Made by a program: the position numbers and the translations under genes. Positions 34,780 to 46,639 of a stretch of DNA of 64,000 bases are shown here, one piece after another. The stretch spans positions 233,223,661-233,287,660 of the forward strand of contig CM042685.1 of NCBI GenBank assembly GCA_023614405.1, given 5' to 3'. The notes beneath the pieces were generated by a model. The model had not been told where the DNA came from and did not search any database. It saw only the letters and a program-made list of their open reading frames with translations. The DNA comes from Avena insularis (taxonomy: Eukaryota > Streptophyta > Magnoliopsida > Poales > Poaceae). Each line of letters starts with the position of its first letter. The first letter of the stretch is position 1.

Positions 34780-36905
34780 GCCCCCCTTCAACACCGGTTC
34801 CAGCCAAGAACCGGTGTTCAAGCGCATTATTCGTTTAAGACGACACCTCCCTTTAACACCGGTTCATGGTCGGAACCGTGTTAAAGAAAGCTGAACGTAT
34901 TTCTTTAACACCGGTTCCAACCATGAACCGATGTTAACCGGTGTTAAAGGGGGCATTTATAACGCGCGCCACTTCCTCCTCCCCCCAGCCAGATCAAGCG
35001 CTTGCAATGAGGAAGAAAAGCGAGGCGGCCAGCCCGTCTCGCCCGTCTTGCCCGCTGTCACTTAATCTCGCCGGCCAGGACTTCATCCCCTCCGTCTCGC
35101 CGTCGCCCCTCCGCCGTCGATCCCACCTCTGCTCTTTGCCGCCTATGAGCACCGCTTGCCGCAGGTGAGCATGCCCGCCGCCGATTTTTGTTAGTATAGT
35201 GTTAGTGTTTTTTGGTTAGTGGTTTGTTAGTGTTAGTTAGTGTTAGTATAGTGTTATATGTATGTATATGTATGCGTATGTGTATTTGTTAGTGATTGGT
35301 TAGTGTATGTGTATTTGTATGTGTATATGTATATGTATGTATATTTTTTGTATGATATATATATATGTATATATATTTGTATATGTATATGTATATGTAT
35401 GTGTATATATGTATATATTTTATGTATGTGTATATATGCATCACTTGACCGATTACTTTTCCAATGCCGTGGACCCTGACCTCTTCTACCCTCGCCGAGT
35501 CGCCTATTTTAGGATCCCACGCCGCGATGGTTCGAACGCACACCGCATCCGGCCCGCTCTCTCCTTTCCCACTTGGCCGCCCTAGTACACCTCTCGTTGT
35601 CAATATAGCATTAGGGTTTCTCCGAATCCGGGGTTTTTCCGAATCCGGGGTTTAACACCACCTGGAACCGGTGTTAAAGGGGGTGCGGGCGTGAAACGAA
35701 TCCCCCCCCTTTAACACCGGTTCCAGCCACGAACCGGTGTTAAAGGGGGGGATTTATAACGCGCGCCACTTCCTCCTTCCCCACCAGATCAATTCTGTAG
35801 CGTAGGAAGAAAGCAGGCCTTGCCAGTAGCCGCCATCCTTCGCTGCCGCACCGGCCACTGGCTCTCGCCACTGTCCCCGCCTGTCTCGCTCCCTCGCTGC
35901 TGCCTCCGCCCACCCGTCTGCATCGCTCCCCGTCGATCCCACTGCCGCCTGCCGCCGCCTCCGTCGCCCCATCCGCCACATCCGCCGCCACGCACCAAGC
36001 CCAGCGCCACCACGCCCGCGCCGCCTCCAGTGAGCAGCATGCGCCGATTTTTCTTAGTATAGTGTTAGTGTTTTCTGGTTAGTGGTTAGTTAGTGTTAGT
36101 TAGTGTTAGTATAGTGTTATATGTATGTGTATGTGTATGCATGTGTATGTGTATTTGTTAGTGATTGGTTAGTGTATGTGTATTTGTATATGTATGTATA
36201 TGTATGTGTATATGTATGTATATTTTTTGTATGATATATATATATATATGTATATATATTTGTATATGTATGTGTATATGTATATATTTTTTGTATGTGT
36301 ATATATGCATCACTTGACCGATTACTTTTCCAATGTCGTGGACCCTGACCTCCTCTACCCTCGCCGAGTCGCCCATTTTAGGAGCCCACGCCGCGATGGT
36401 TCGAATGCACACCCCCACGCATTCCGGCCCCGCTCTCGCCCTAGCGCCGCCAGCCGCCGCCCTAGTACACCTCTCGTTGTCAATATAGCATTAGGGTTTC
36501 TCCGAAACCGGGGTTTTTCCGAATGTATCCTCTCATATGAATCCGGGGTTTCTCCGAATTAGGGTTTGAAATGACCAAGCATGTATTAGGGTTACATTTC
36601 AATACTTTTAACCTGTCATATCATCATCCTCTGCCCTCGCTGAGTCGCCCATTTTAGGTAGCCCACGTCGTGCTGGTTCGAACACACACCCCCACGCATC
36701 CCGCTCTAGCTCTCGCCACCTAGCCCTAGTACACCTCTCGTTGTCAATATAGCATTAGGGTTTCTCTGAATCCGGGTTTTTTCCGAATGTATCCTCTCAT
36801 ATGAATCCGGGGTTTCTCCGAATTAGGGTTTGGAATGACCAAGCATGTATTAGGGTTACATTTCAATACTTTTAACCTGTCATATCATCATCTTTGCTTG
36901 AGCAT
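34780..36905 (+). repeat. Duplicated promoter-like block with internal subterminal-type dyads
   Basis: Two large direct copies (about 34780-35640 and 35650-36510). Each runs: ACCGGTT dyads, then ATTTATAACGCGCGCCACTT, a GC-rich leader, a TATG/TGTA-rich tract, TTGACCGATTACTTTTCCAA, and the stretch ending GCATTAGGGTTTCTCCGAA. A third partial copy covers about 36630-36890, with the TAGGGTTTCTC...ACCTGTCATATCATCAT segment repeated at 36490-36650 and 36745-36895. The block lies directly upstream of the second CACTA gene, so it probably contains its promoter and 5' UTR; an AG acceptor precedes that gene's ATG. Confidence 0.75.
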
Positions 36906-36958
36906 TTCAATAGATGTATTACTGATATTTGTGTGATCATATTATTGTTTTAGAAACT

Positions 36959-39900
36959 ATGGATCCACTCAGTAGAAACCTTGAAGATGAAGAAATAATG
37001 GAGAACATGATCCACGAGGACACCTCACAATATCTGAACTTGGAGGGACATGATGACAGCTCAAGTAGTCATGGAGAAGATGACGACTCTGGTGAACGCA
37101 CTTTAGTGATTACAAAGTCTGTCAAGGTATATGCATGGATTAAGCCTCTGCAGACTTGCACCGATTGATTTGTATATATGTAAATGTATTAATTAACGCT
37201 TCTTTCTTCTTTTAGCCCTATGGATCGACCAGCCATCAACAATCTTCTTCTACGAAAAAGAGCAAGCGAGGCGCAAGCCATCGGTTGAAAGATCGTGCAA
37301 AGTTCACGATCGAAGCAGTTCGTGTTGATGGCAGGCCGATGGAGCCCAAGAAGGCCGCAGACAAATTTGTATGTCAGGCTGGACCAAATCCCAATCATAA
37401 TTGAAAATTGGAATAAGCCAAAGAAGGGCGATGGTACCTTTGTCGATGAAAGATCCAAAGAAATGCTTTGGAATTCGTTGTTGGTAAATTTCACCCTTCC
37501 GCCAGAGGAGGATGAAAACAAACCGGTTATAAAGGAAAAAGTCAAAGAGTGGACTCTAAAGAAGATGGCTGATGCTTTCTGCAACTGGAAGACAAAATTG
37601 AACAAATTTTTCAAAGTTCGCGAGACTCCAGATTTCGAAGACGCATATTATGCGAAGATAAGACCTCACTGGCCCGAATTTGTGGCATACAAGGAAGGTG
37701 CTATAGCTACAAAGAGGTCAGAAACCAATACGCTAAATGCCCAGAAGAAGGAATATCACCAGAGGACGGGGTCAGGTTCACAGAGGCCTAAGTGGGAGGA
37801 AGCTGAGAAGGCCCTGCGCGCTAGAGGGATCACACCCCAGACACATGGGTGGGACCTACGTGCAAAGACTTGGTTCTACGGAATCGGGGCAAGGTTGAAA
37901 CCAGAAACAAAATTGTGTATCTTCCCAACCCTCCTTGCCAAACCCGTCACTGAACTCATCACGGCATACGAGGAAACAACCACCAGGACCTTCCATCCCG
38001 ACAGAGAGAATGACCAGCTCACACGCGCCATCGGTAAAAAAAAAACACTGGACATGCACGAGGCACAGGGGGTATGACGTGGAAGGATGGGTTTGCCGAG
38101 TGGGGCGACTCTTACAGTGGCGCGTCAGAAAAGAAAAAGAGCGTACAGAGCGGATGACACAGATAGAACATGCACTTGTGGCGCTACAGGCGCAAGTGAA
38201 TGCACAAAAGATCCAGCAAGCTACCGGCCCATCTCAACGGCACGAAGAGCCTGCATTGGAAGCTGCCGTGCAGGACTTCTGGCGGAAGCAGCATGGCTTC
38301 CACGGAGAACGTGCAACCCACGCTTGAAATGGCGGGTCCTCGATACCCCGTGGATGAGATCACGAAGAGCGAACACGCTGAGATGCATGTGAGATTAATG
38401 GGCTTATCCATTAAGGTGGCTGTCGGCTATGCCTTACCTCCTGTAGCTGGTGGAACTTACCACTGCCGACCGATTCCAGATGGCTATGCTATTGTCGGGG
38501 TGGATGAGGTTGTGAAGGAATATGAGGAAGCACAGCTTGACCATGCTACAGGTGAAGGGGAAACTCAACTCAAATTTGCAGTGAAAACAACCATTCTTTA
38601 GAAGAAGGAACAAATCGTGCTTCCAAATTGGAGGCCACTGGCACCCCCGCCATCTCCGCAACGTCGTGATCCGAGCCTCACCATCTCAAGTCATCGAATA
38701 CTCTGTCGTCTCGGTAAGGCCATATCCTGCGGCAGCCATCTCCGGCCAGACCATCTCCAAATGCACCATCTCCGGTGAGTAAGAGGAAGAGCACTGCCAC
38801 GAAGAGCATCACTAGCACTGCCACGAAGAAATCCGCAGGAAACCTTACGCCAAAGAGTTCAAGAAACTACGTCCCGCAGCCTTCCGCCAAGCCATTGCCG
38901 GTTTTACCGTGGAATCGCAGCGACGAGGAGACCAATTGGATCTCGGAAGAAGAGGAAATTCTTTGCACCTAGACGGGCCGAGCCAAAGGAGAAAATAGAT
39001 CCGGCGGTAGTAGAGAAGTTTTACAATAATCTTTTGAAACCTGAAACCCCACTTGTGCCGGACTACGAGCGCCAGATTTTGAAGGGGGATGCAAGGCGGA
39101 GGGATACTGAAAGTAGCAGTCGTGCGGCACCCCAGAAAACAGTTCCCATGCTCGGAGAGAAGGAAAAGCAATCATGCGCCCCGCTCCAAGTGTTCGACAC
39201 ACGGAACGCTCCTCCTGTAAATGATTACGAGGCAGATCTACAAAGAAAGGCCAATGAGATGGGGATGACTTACATTGCATACTTGAACCTCATGGGAGAC
39301 AACATTCCCACATGCGATGTCAACCCCATACAGCCATGGAAGTATGGGAAGAATCTCATCAAGAAAGAGGAGCTCAAGAATCTACCAACAAAGATGCGAA
39401 GATTGCACAAGTGGTACCTTGATTTCTGCAAGACGAGAAAGGAAGAATGGATCACAACGCATATAAGAGATCAGATTTTCTTGTGCGGAGACAACGAGAT
39501 CGACTTCAACATTCAAGACTTGCATTTTCTATTCAATCAGAAGGAACTCGACAAAGCTGTCATCAGCCTTTATTGTGTGTAAGTACTATTTCTGTAATTT
39601 CTATCTCATCTCATTCACTTCATTAATTGCATGTATATATATATGCTCACCATATATGTATATACTATTATGCAGGAAAAAGGTTATGGAATGCATGAAA
39701 GGAGGCCCTTTTGACATTGGGTTCATTGACCCAAATAGAATTCATGAAGAAGTGGTAAGAACCAAACCCGGGCAAACAGAAGATTTCTTGCTAAGGTCTT
39801 TACTGAGACAACAAATCAAAAGGGAAATACTATTGCCTTACAACTTCTCGTGAGTACTGTTACCCTCTCTTGTACACATTCTGTTTCGGCTTACTCGATG

Positions 39901-40649
39901 TTAAGTGTAACCGATAATGAGTTATGCGTGCGTAGGTTCCACTTTATTCTGCTAGTCATTCAACCTGACTCAGGAAAAGTCCTTGTCATGGACTCGTTAC
40001 GAAAAGAAAAAGAGCTATGGACAAACTTTAGAGAGATGCTCCAGAGGTAATTTCAATCATATTATCGCACTAGATCGGCAACTTTCGTGATAACAAGTAA
40101 TTGATTACTTCTTTATCCATTTTCTTTGCCGGACAGGGTTTGGAAAAGGTTCACGGGCATGGCCGTGGGTGAATGGTCAGAAGAACTAAAATTTATAGAC
40201 CAAAATGTAAGTAATACTAGCTAGCTAGGTCTGCGTATCTCTTTGATTCTGCTTCCAATTCCATTATATCATGCTTTATTGATTATTATTTTGATTGAAC
40301 TCTCTATTCTCGTAAAGTGCGCGCATCAGGGACCCGGCAATAACTTATGTGGATACTATGTTTGCGAGTTTATTCGCAACACGATATGTGCGACGGGCCA
40401 AACCGCACTAGAACAACTTAGAGTAAGTAAACAAAGTACACGGCATTATTTTATTACCATCAATTGTGTTGAGTTTTATTCTTATATATATTGACCCCAT
40501 TCTTCATATATATTTAGATCGAACGGATGCGGGACCAACTCCTACCATTTGACCGCATACGAGCCATTCAAGAGGAATTGGCGGGGTTCATACTTGATGA
40601 GGTCGTCACGCCTGGCGGAGAACTCTTTAGATATCCAAAAAATCTTTAG
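36959..40649 (+). pseudogene. Second CACTA gene: TNPA-like region plus Ulp1-type protease
   Basis: Exon 36959-37126 encodes MDPLSRNLEDEEIMENMIHE. The next exon starts at 37216 (HRLKDRAKFTIEAVRVDG). A frameshift near 37370 and another in the A-run at about 38038-38046 break the conserved middle (WNKPKKGDGTFVDE, KALRARGITPQTHGWD). The 3' part keeps a frame from about 39034 through exons ending 39578, then 39676-39849, 39936-40046, 40137-40206, 40318-40422 and 40518-40649. It encodes a C48 (Ulp1) fold with His at 39940-39942, Asp at 39991-39993, Gln at 40327-40329 and Cys at 40348-40350, the usual catalytic set. Ulp1 enzymes remove SUMO-like tags. Fusion of such a domain to CACTA genes is known in plants; its role there is unclear. 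Confidence 0.8.
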
Positions 40650-40868
40650 ATGCTTGAACGTGTTTGTCTTGTACTTGATGCTTCAACGTTTACGGAGAAT
40701 ACCACAATGACGATTTTTGTGTATAATAATAGTTGCTTAATTATTCATGTACTCGTATGTACCGACGACGATGTATGTGTATATACCGCTCCCGATCGAT
40801 TTCCCCCTCCCCCTCCCTTTCCCCGCCGCGCCGCAGAAATATGCTCAGAACGGGGCGGCGGCAGAACT

Positions 40869-40967
40869 CTGCCGCGGCAGAGATTTAGGTTGTTTTCCTG
40901 CCGCGGCAGAGATTTAGATCGTTTTCCTGCCGCGGCAGAGATTTATCTCTTTTTCCTGCCGCGGCAC
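40869..40967. repeat. 29-bp tandem repeat with CTGCCGCGGCAG palindrome, four copies
   Basis: The palindrome CTGCCGCGGCAG starts at 40869, 40898 and 40927, and in a variant form at 40956, with exact 29-bp spacing. It lies between the end of the second CACTA gene and the right subterminal dyads. Confidence 0.9.
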
Positions 40968-41003
40968 AGGGTTGAGCGCTGCGGCAGCTCCACGTGCGCC
41001 ACC

Positions 41004-41112
41004 CTTTAACACCGGTTCGTATAAGAACCGATGTTAAAGAGGGGGCCTCTAACACCGAACCCTCAACAACGGTTCTACAACCGCTGTTAGAGCGCCTTAG
41101 GAACCGATGTTA
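41004..41112. repeat. CACTA right subterminal dyads
   Basis: Copies of TTTAACACCGGTTCG and GAACCGATGTTA occur as inverted pairs, ending at the right terminus. They match the left subterminal motif. Confidence 0.8.
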
Positions 41113-41137
41113 GAGGTAGTGTTCTGCACTAGTGCTA

Positions 41138-43394
41138 GAGTCCATAAATGCTCACTTCTCCACGTGGTGCAAGTAGAACCATGTACGGATCCGCAAGTAG
41201 AACCACTGGCGGACCTTGGGCTGGAATCCGGGGAGGAGGGCACAATTTTGCTACAGACTGACTTTCAATTGACAAATGGACCAAATATATGCAAATAGTA
41301 TGCAATTTCTTCATGGCCTGGGGCAACGGCCTTTTTCGCCTCCACTAAGATCCGCCAATGAGTAGAACCACGTATAGATCCAAGTGGAAGTGGAACCACA
41401 CGTGGATCCAATGGTAATCTTGGAAATAATCGTGCAAGAAATGAATAACTCTATAATTGTTAAAAATATATAATAGCTTTGTATAGTCTAACATAGAGCA
41501 CAAACTCCCACACATATCTTAGATGTAAATTTTTTATTAGCCAATTCCTGAACTTATTCCGTGTGCTCTAGTCGGAGGGGTTGAATTTTCGTAGTAACTT
41601 GCTGTAGAAAAACAAAGCCTCAGAATTTTTTTATTGAATCCCTAAAAGTGGATAAAGAGTTAGGCTCTATTTGGCTGCTTAATTTTGTAAAACCAAAGTA
41701 TTCCAAGACCATAGTATTGCTACGCCTGGCAATGAGAAACTTTAGTTTTAATAAAACAAGAGTATTCGGGAAAAAAGAGGTCTAGACCTCTTTCTTTAGC
41801 AAGGCAAATATAACACAGTTTTTGCTATACCACAGTTTCAAAACTATGGTATTTTATTGTAGCCAAAAAGATAAAAGTACTCCAAACTATGATATTTTAA
41901 TAAACTGTGGTATCTTTCAAATACTAAGAAAAAACCGTGTTACTAAGCGGACCCTTAAACCTATTCACTTATCATATATCTCACTCAACTCTTCTCAGAA
42001 AAGGTTCAGGTTCCGATGAATCTATTCTCGATTTTTGTACTTGGGAGAACTCTTGCTTGGAAACTCTTCACTCTATAGAAGGAAAGAATATGTAAGCATA
42101 TTGCTTTGTATAACAGGATTGACCTTCTTTGGCAACTTGGCAATTCTTGTGCAACAGAGCTATTGCATTAGAGAAATCAAGGGATATAGACTGGACGGAT
42201 GTTAGGTCACATGTGATATACGCTATCAATTGATCCAAAATGGGTATGTGCCACAAGTGTTGAACATTTTACTTTACATAGGTGTAAACTTACATGTCTA
42301 TGGCTCAAAAACGCTTTCTTTCACCAAATCGGTCAAAGATATGTTGAATGGTATCGTCTAATCACAAAATCAACACTTGTATGTTGTTCCAACTGCAATT
42401 TTGTTTTGCAAGGTTGTTCTTTGTTACAAAACCTTTTTTACATAAGGACCACATAAAATTCTTACTTTCAAATATATTTTCAGAGGAATCTAGTATGATT
42501 ATTCATAAGGTCTCTAAACATACATTTGACCGTAAAAGAGTAAAGTAGTCAAACTCATATTGAAAGTGTGATACTCCTCAAACAAGTTTGATCGTCATCA
42601 ACCACTGGGCTAAGTACAATCACGATGTCCACTTGTCTTCGATTAAAGATTGTAGAAAACCAATGTTCAGCAGGTATTCACATATAACTTTAGCCGCAAA
42701 ACATTTTTCATTATGCAATGTTATATCATGATGTATAGTGCTAGGACATAGGCATGTCATGGAACCATGTATCTTCCCAAAATTGGCTACATGTTCTATT
42801 CCAACCAAAAAGAAACTTCTACTAGAAAAAATCCACTTTGACCCATGTAAAGTCCCTTGAAAAAGAGAATCCATATAGAGGTTTTGCTTTAACTTGAGAT
42901 GGTGTTATTTATTTTGTAGCAACTCTTGATCCCTCCCTGTTCAATATTTTAAACAGTTATATGTTGAATAAACTCTTATTTTTGCCATCTACGCTCAAAC
43001 CCCTGATCTTTTTCAAACATATTATAAGATATTTTTGTTTATGTTCATCACTTTGTCAGAAAAATCTGGATCAATGAAAATCAAGTCTTTTTGGTACCCC
43101 TTTGATTATTTCGAGGAAAGATAATAGAAACATCCACAACTAGAAATAACTTAACTTACAAGAATAACTTAATCTCCATGTGAGAGCAACTTTGTTTATT
43201 ATTAGCCCAATTTGCTCGCCCCTCCACAAACGTCGATTCCTAGAGTCGCTGTTGGATCCTCGTTGCACCCCACAACCGCTGGCACTGTCCATGCTTTGCC
43301 CCGCGGTTACCCTCTGTGGCGGGGATGGAAAAGGTAGTGTGCAGGGCCCAATGGGGGACGGGGGTCAGAGCCCCCCCCTATCTCCTATGAGAGT

Positions 43395-43457
<63 letters not shown>

Positions 43458-44510
43458 GGGGGATGGGGAGAGCGGATGGTGATACTCCCACTTCTTCATT
43501 ATCATTAGGATTCGCCACCAAACAAGCATCGTATCGAGCCACCATTGATCATCAAAGACATGCTACTTCTTAGTTTCCATATGTTCCAAATAATATATAA
43601 CATTCATGGTAGAATGTTGTTTGTTTGTCAACCCAAAATTAGGCTACCGAACCTAGAATTTTATCTCTCTCCCCATGAATACAAGGCTACTTAATCTGGT
43701 CTTAAGTCAAACATATTAAAGTTTTTCCAAGTTTATAGAACAAATACCAACACCCACAATACCCGATGAATATATTATGAAGACATTCTTCATGATAAGT
43801 TTAGCAATAATGATTTTGTATCGTAGTATTATATTGTTCTTGCACAAGTTTTGTATTGCAATTAATTTCCTTTCATTTCAATTAATTTTTTAATATTATA
43901 TTGTTGTTGGCCAATTTTTCTATTGCAATTTGGCGTTGTGGACAACGTGGGAAGGCAGCTAAACTTGTTTGTTTATTTTTTGTATACGAAATGTTCTCTG
44001 TTGTTTCTTTCATTGAGGAAGAAGAATATAAGGTCTAGTGTATGAAACAACACCAATTGGCACGACCAGATGAGGAGGAGTTCTGGTTCAGTGTATGGTC
44101 CAATATTCCCCGGCATCGTCAACCGCTTCCGTGAAGATTCTATCAGTTGGAACTGGAAACCACACGAGTACTATGTCAAATGCAATTAAAACAAAAAGAT
44201 GATCATAGTCACAGTAGCGGCAAAGTTGAGTTCAGATTAAGAACCGAGGCTTGGAGTTGACCAATGGTTAGGTCGCCTCCGCCGTTTCCTTCCGGCAGGC
44301 ATCACGTCGCTGTCGACGCGCCAGGGGCGCCACCGTTCCCGGGTCCAAAGTCTCCCCCTTCTCGCCGTCGGCTCCTCCAATGCCTCCCCGCACAAGTTGG
44401 CCAGTTGCCAAACGGTTTTTAACGCCAACTCCGCCGGGACCCGGGAGGCGAGCGAGGACTAGGAGGAGCTAAATTATAGCTGAGAGCCGAGAAGATCTGC
44501 CTCCCGATCG
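41138..44510. other. Intergenic region with a (GA)n microsatellite
   Basis: AT-rich sequence without a supported gene. An uninterrupted GA run lies at about 43389-43456. The stretch 41660-41950 has terminal sequences hinting at a small transposon, but no clean inverted repeats. The final 250 bp, GC-rich, are likely the promoter and leader of the next gene. Confidence 0.5.
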
Positions 44511-46194
44511 ATGGAGCCGGCGGCGGCTGCAGCTGCGGCGGCGGAGGAGAAGGTGTTTGTGGCGGTGCCGGCGGAGCCCGGGGCGGGGCAGTCGACGCTG
44601 TTGTGGGCTCTCGGCCATCTCTACAGCAGTAGAGCCACCACGGTCGTCCTCACGCACGTGCACGTCCCGCCGCAGATGATCTCCATCAGTACGTGCGTTC
44701 CTCCTCCATCTCAACACGCGTGTTCTCTTTACTTGTGAACTACTTACTTCATCAACTGTCTAATCCTGTCCTAAAATCTTAGTGGGGGTGAAGTTCCATG
44801 TCAGTAAGATGGGCGCGGACCAGGTGCGCGTGTTCAGGAGGGCGGAGCGTGAGAAGGCCGAAGAGATGCTAGACGACTACATCAGTCGGTGCTCGGAAAT
44901 CAAGGTGCCATTTTTTGGAGGGAAAATCCCATCTACTTCTTCTTAACAATTTACACAGATTCTGTAAATTTTCTACTAGGTGAAATGCGAGAAGCTTGTG
45001 ATTGAAAATGAAGACGTCGTGTCAGGTCTCGTCGAGCTCATTCGCCTCCATGGAATCACCAAGCTGGTAGTTGCAGGTGCCGCGGACAAGCAGTACTCAA
45101 AGTATGATATATATCTGGCAGAACACAACTCTGTTTCTTGAATTCTTGTATACCCTGAAATGTTCTGAAGCTTGTCATTTTCGGTTTCAGAAAGTTGAAC
45201 AGACCTGTGTCCAAGACAGCAACAGAAATAATGGAGAGAGCTGACCCATCATGCAAGATTTGGTTTGTCTGCAAGGAGAAGCTAATCTGTATCAGGTAAA
45301 AAATAAATATCTGACGTAGTAGCCTCCAGATTTCGAATGGCTAGTTGATAGCAGAGTTCCAGAAATCTCTTGGCCCAGTCTTGTTTATGAGTTTTAGTTT
45401 AGCAAACTCACTCAGTTTTTTTGCAATGCAGGGACAAGGAGGTACAGACCGCACCACCAGCTGCTGCTGCACCTTTGCTCCCTACGGTAGGCCAAGAAGT
45501 TCCGCGGTTGCCGTTTCACCAGGAAGAGGTGCGTCGTCAGATCATGCAATCCCATCTTCTGATTTTTTCAGTATACTGCTTCTTGGAAGAACGCCAGGAA
45601 TTATCATGCAATGCGTGCTTCCGAAACATGTATCTGTTCTACCCTTTCTAGGATGAAACATGTATCTGTTCTACCCTTTCTAGGATGAAACTGACAAGGA
45701 AATGGGGTTGGACTATGAACTGGAAGAGGCACGCAAAGCCGTGGAGGAGCTGATGAGCAGAGCTCTGAGAGAATCCTGGAGGCGGCGGAAGGCAGACCAA
45801 GAAGTGGCCGCATCTCTCCAGAAAGTAACTCCTTGTCCAGAAATTGGATCAGAACCAATGGAAAATTTCAGTACAAGACACACACAAAAATTCAGACTTG
45901 CATTGTTCTTGTTTTCTTTTCAGACTTTGACCTGAACTTTAAACCTCGCAGGCGAAAGTATACGAGGAGCTGTACCTGGAGGAGGTGAAGAAGAGGGAAG
46001 TGCTGGAAGCAGCTCTCGCCAGAGCCGACAGAGAAATCGCGCGGCTCAGGCAAGCTTCCGGCCGGGGAAACACACCCACGGAGGCAACACCAACGAGATC
46101 GACGATCCTGGGACAGCACGCCGCCGTCATAGGCGACGAGGAGACGGAATCGGATCTCGGAGCAGCGGCATGGCAACCGGCTGAGCCATGGTGA
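44511..46194 (+). CDS. USP-domain/coiled-coil protein of the plant U-box PUB family type, short form
   Basis: Seven exons (44511-44688, 44783-44904, 44980-45101, 45191-45295, 45432-45528, 45684-45824, 45952-46194) join into a 1008-bp frame, 335 aa, with GT-AG junctions. Residues about 13-175 form a universal-stress-protein-like alpha/beta domain (VFVAVPAEPGAG..STLLWALGH; VHVPPQMI; LHGITKLVVAGAADKQYSK). Residues about 176-208 form a linker. About 209-285 is a charged coiled coil (EEARKAVEELMSRALRESW; YEELYLEEVKKREVLEAALA). This is the N-terminal layout of plant U-box ubiquitin ligases of the PUB32/33 type, but the kinase-like and U-box domains are absent and the frame ends at TGA 46194. It may be a natural short member or a truncated copy. 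No disabling change is present. Confidence 0.82.
45623..45686 (+). repeat. 32-bp perfect tandem duplication spanning a splice acceptor
   Basis: Two identical 32-bp units (45623-45654 and 45655-45686), each ending in a pyrimidine run, TAG and GAT. Both supply a 3' splice site. Using 45684 keeps the reading frame; using 45652 adds 32 bases and shifts it. Confidence 0.93.
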
Positions 46195-46639
46195 ATTGTG
46201 CTAGGACAGAGCTGGAGGCCTTGCTCGGCTCAACCAGGAAGGTGGATCCCGTTGTCTCCGTCGTCGATCCTTGCTCATACCATCGCCTCCTCCCGGTGAA
46301 GACGGGTTCGCCTACGACGCCGATGCGGTCAGGCGTTGGCTCGCGCACGGCGAGCTCGCCCCGAATTTTGCGCTTCGTGCTGCGATGCAAGATTGCACGT
46401 GGAGGCAGCGGCAGTGCCCGCTTCCTTGATTCGATTGCGGCAGAGGCGGTACCGGGATGGACATGTATAATTGGTCTAATTTAGGTACTGCATCCGTGAT
46501 GTCATTTTTTCGCGAAAATGCAAAAATCTGGAAGAAAAGAAGTTTAATTTACGAGTCTAAGGCCAAAACACTCATCAGTCAAAACAAGATTACGAACTAA
46601 ACGGTTGATGTCACGAAAGTGAGCTCTAAACAAAACGCT
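46195..46639. other. 3' flank of USP gene
   Basis: It holds the presumed 3' UTR, then sequence of unclear origin before LINE-like coding sequence becomes recognisable. The LINE 5' end could lie anywhere in the right half of this stretch. Confidence 0.45.

Larger units (their letters stand above)
27140..41134 (+). mobile_element. CACTA (En/Spm) transposon, 13,995 bp, two genes
   Basis: Left terminus CACCAGTGGAAACGAGGCC and right terminus, reverse complemented, CACTAGTGCAGAACACTACC, flanked by the 3-bp target duplication CTA (27137-27139 and 41135-41137). Subterminal dyads of the type TTAACACCGGTTCG/CGAACCGGTGTTAA lie at both ends. Inside, on the plus strand, are a TNP2-type transposase, a small degenerate ORF, a 667-bp tandem array, a duplicated promoter-like block and a second gene ending in a Ulp1-type protease domain. 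The left terminus differs from the canonical CACTA at base four. Both genes are broken, so this copy is non-autonomous now, though it is structurally full length. Confidence 0.92.

Noticed and set aside
35258..36418. Tyrosine/isoleucine/valine-rich frames in the TATG/TGTA tracts
   Set aside because: They are translations of dinucleotide-like low-complexity DNA.
41660..41950. Possible hAT/Tourist-like MITE
   Set aside because: Ends look weakly related, but no clean inverted repeats or target duplication could be fixed.
43180..43482. Open frame ending in repeated Arg-Glu
   Set aside because: Half of it is the GA microsatellite; no splice or family support.
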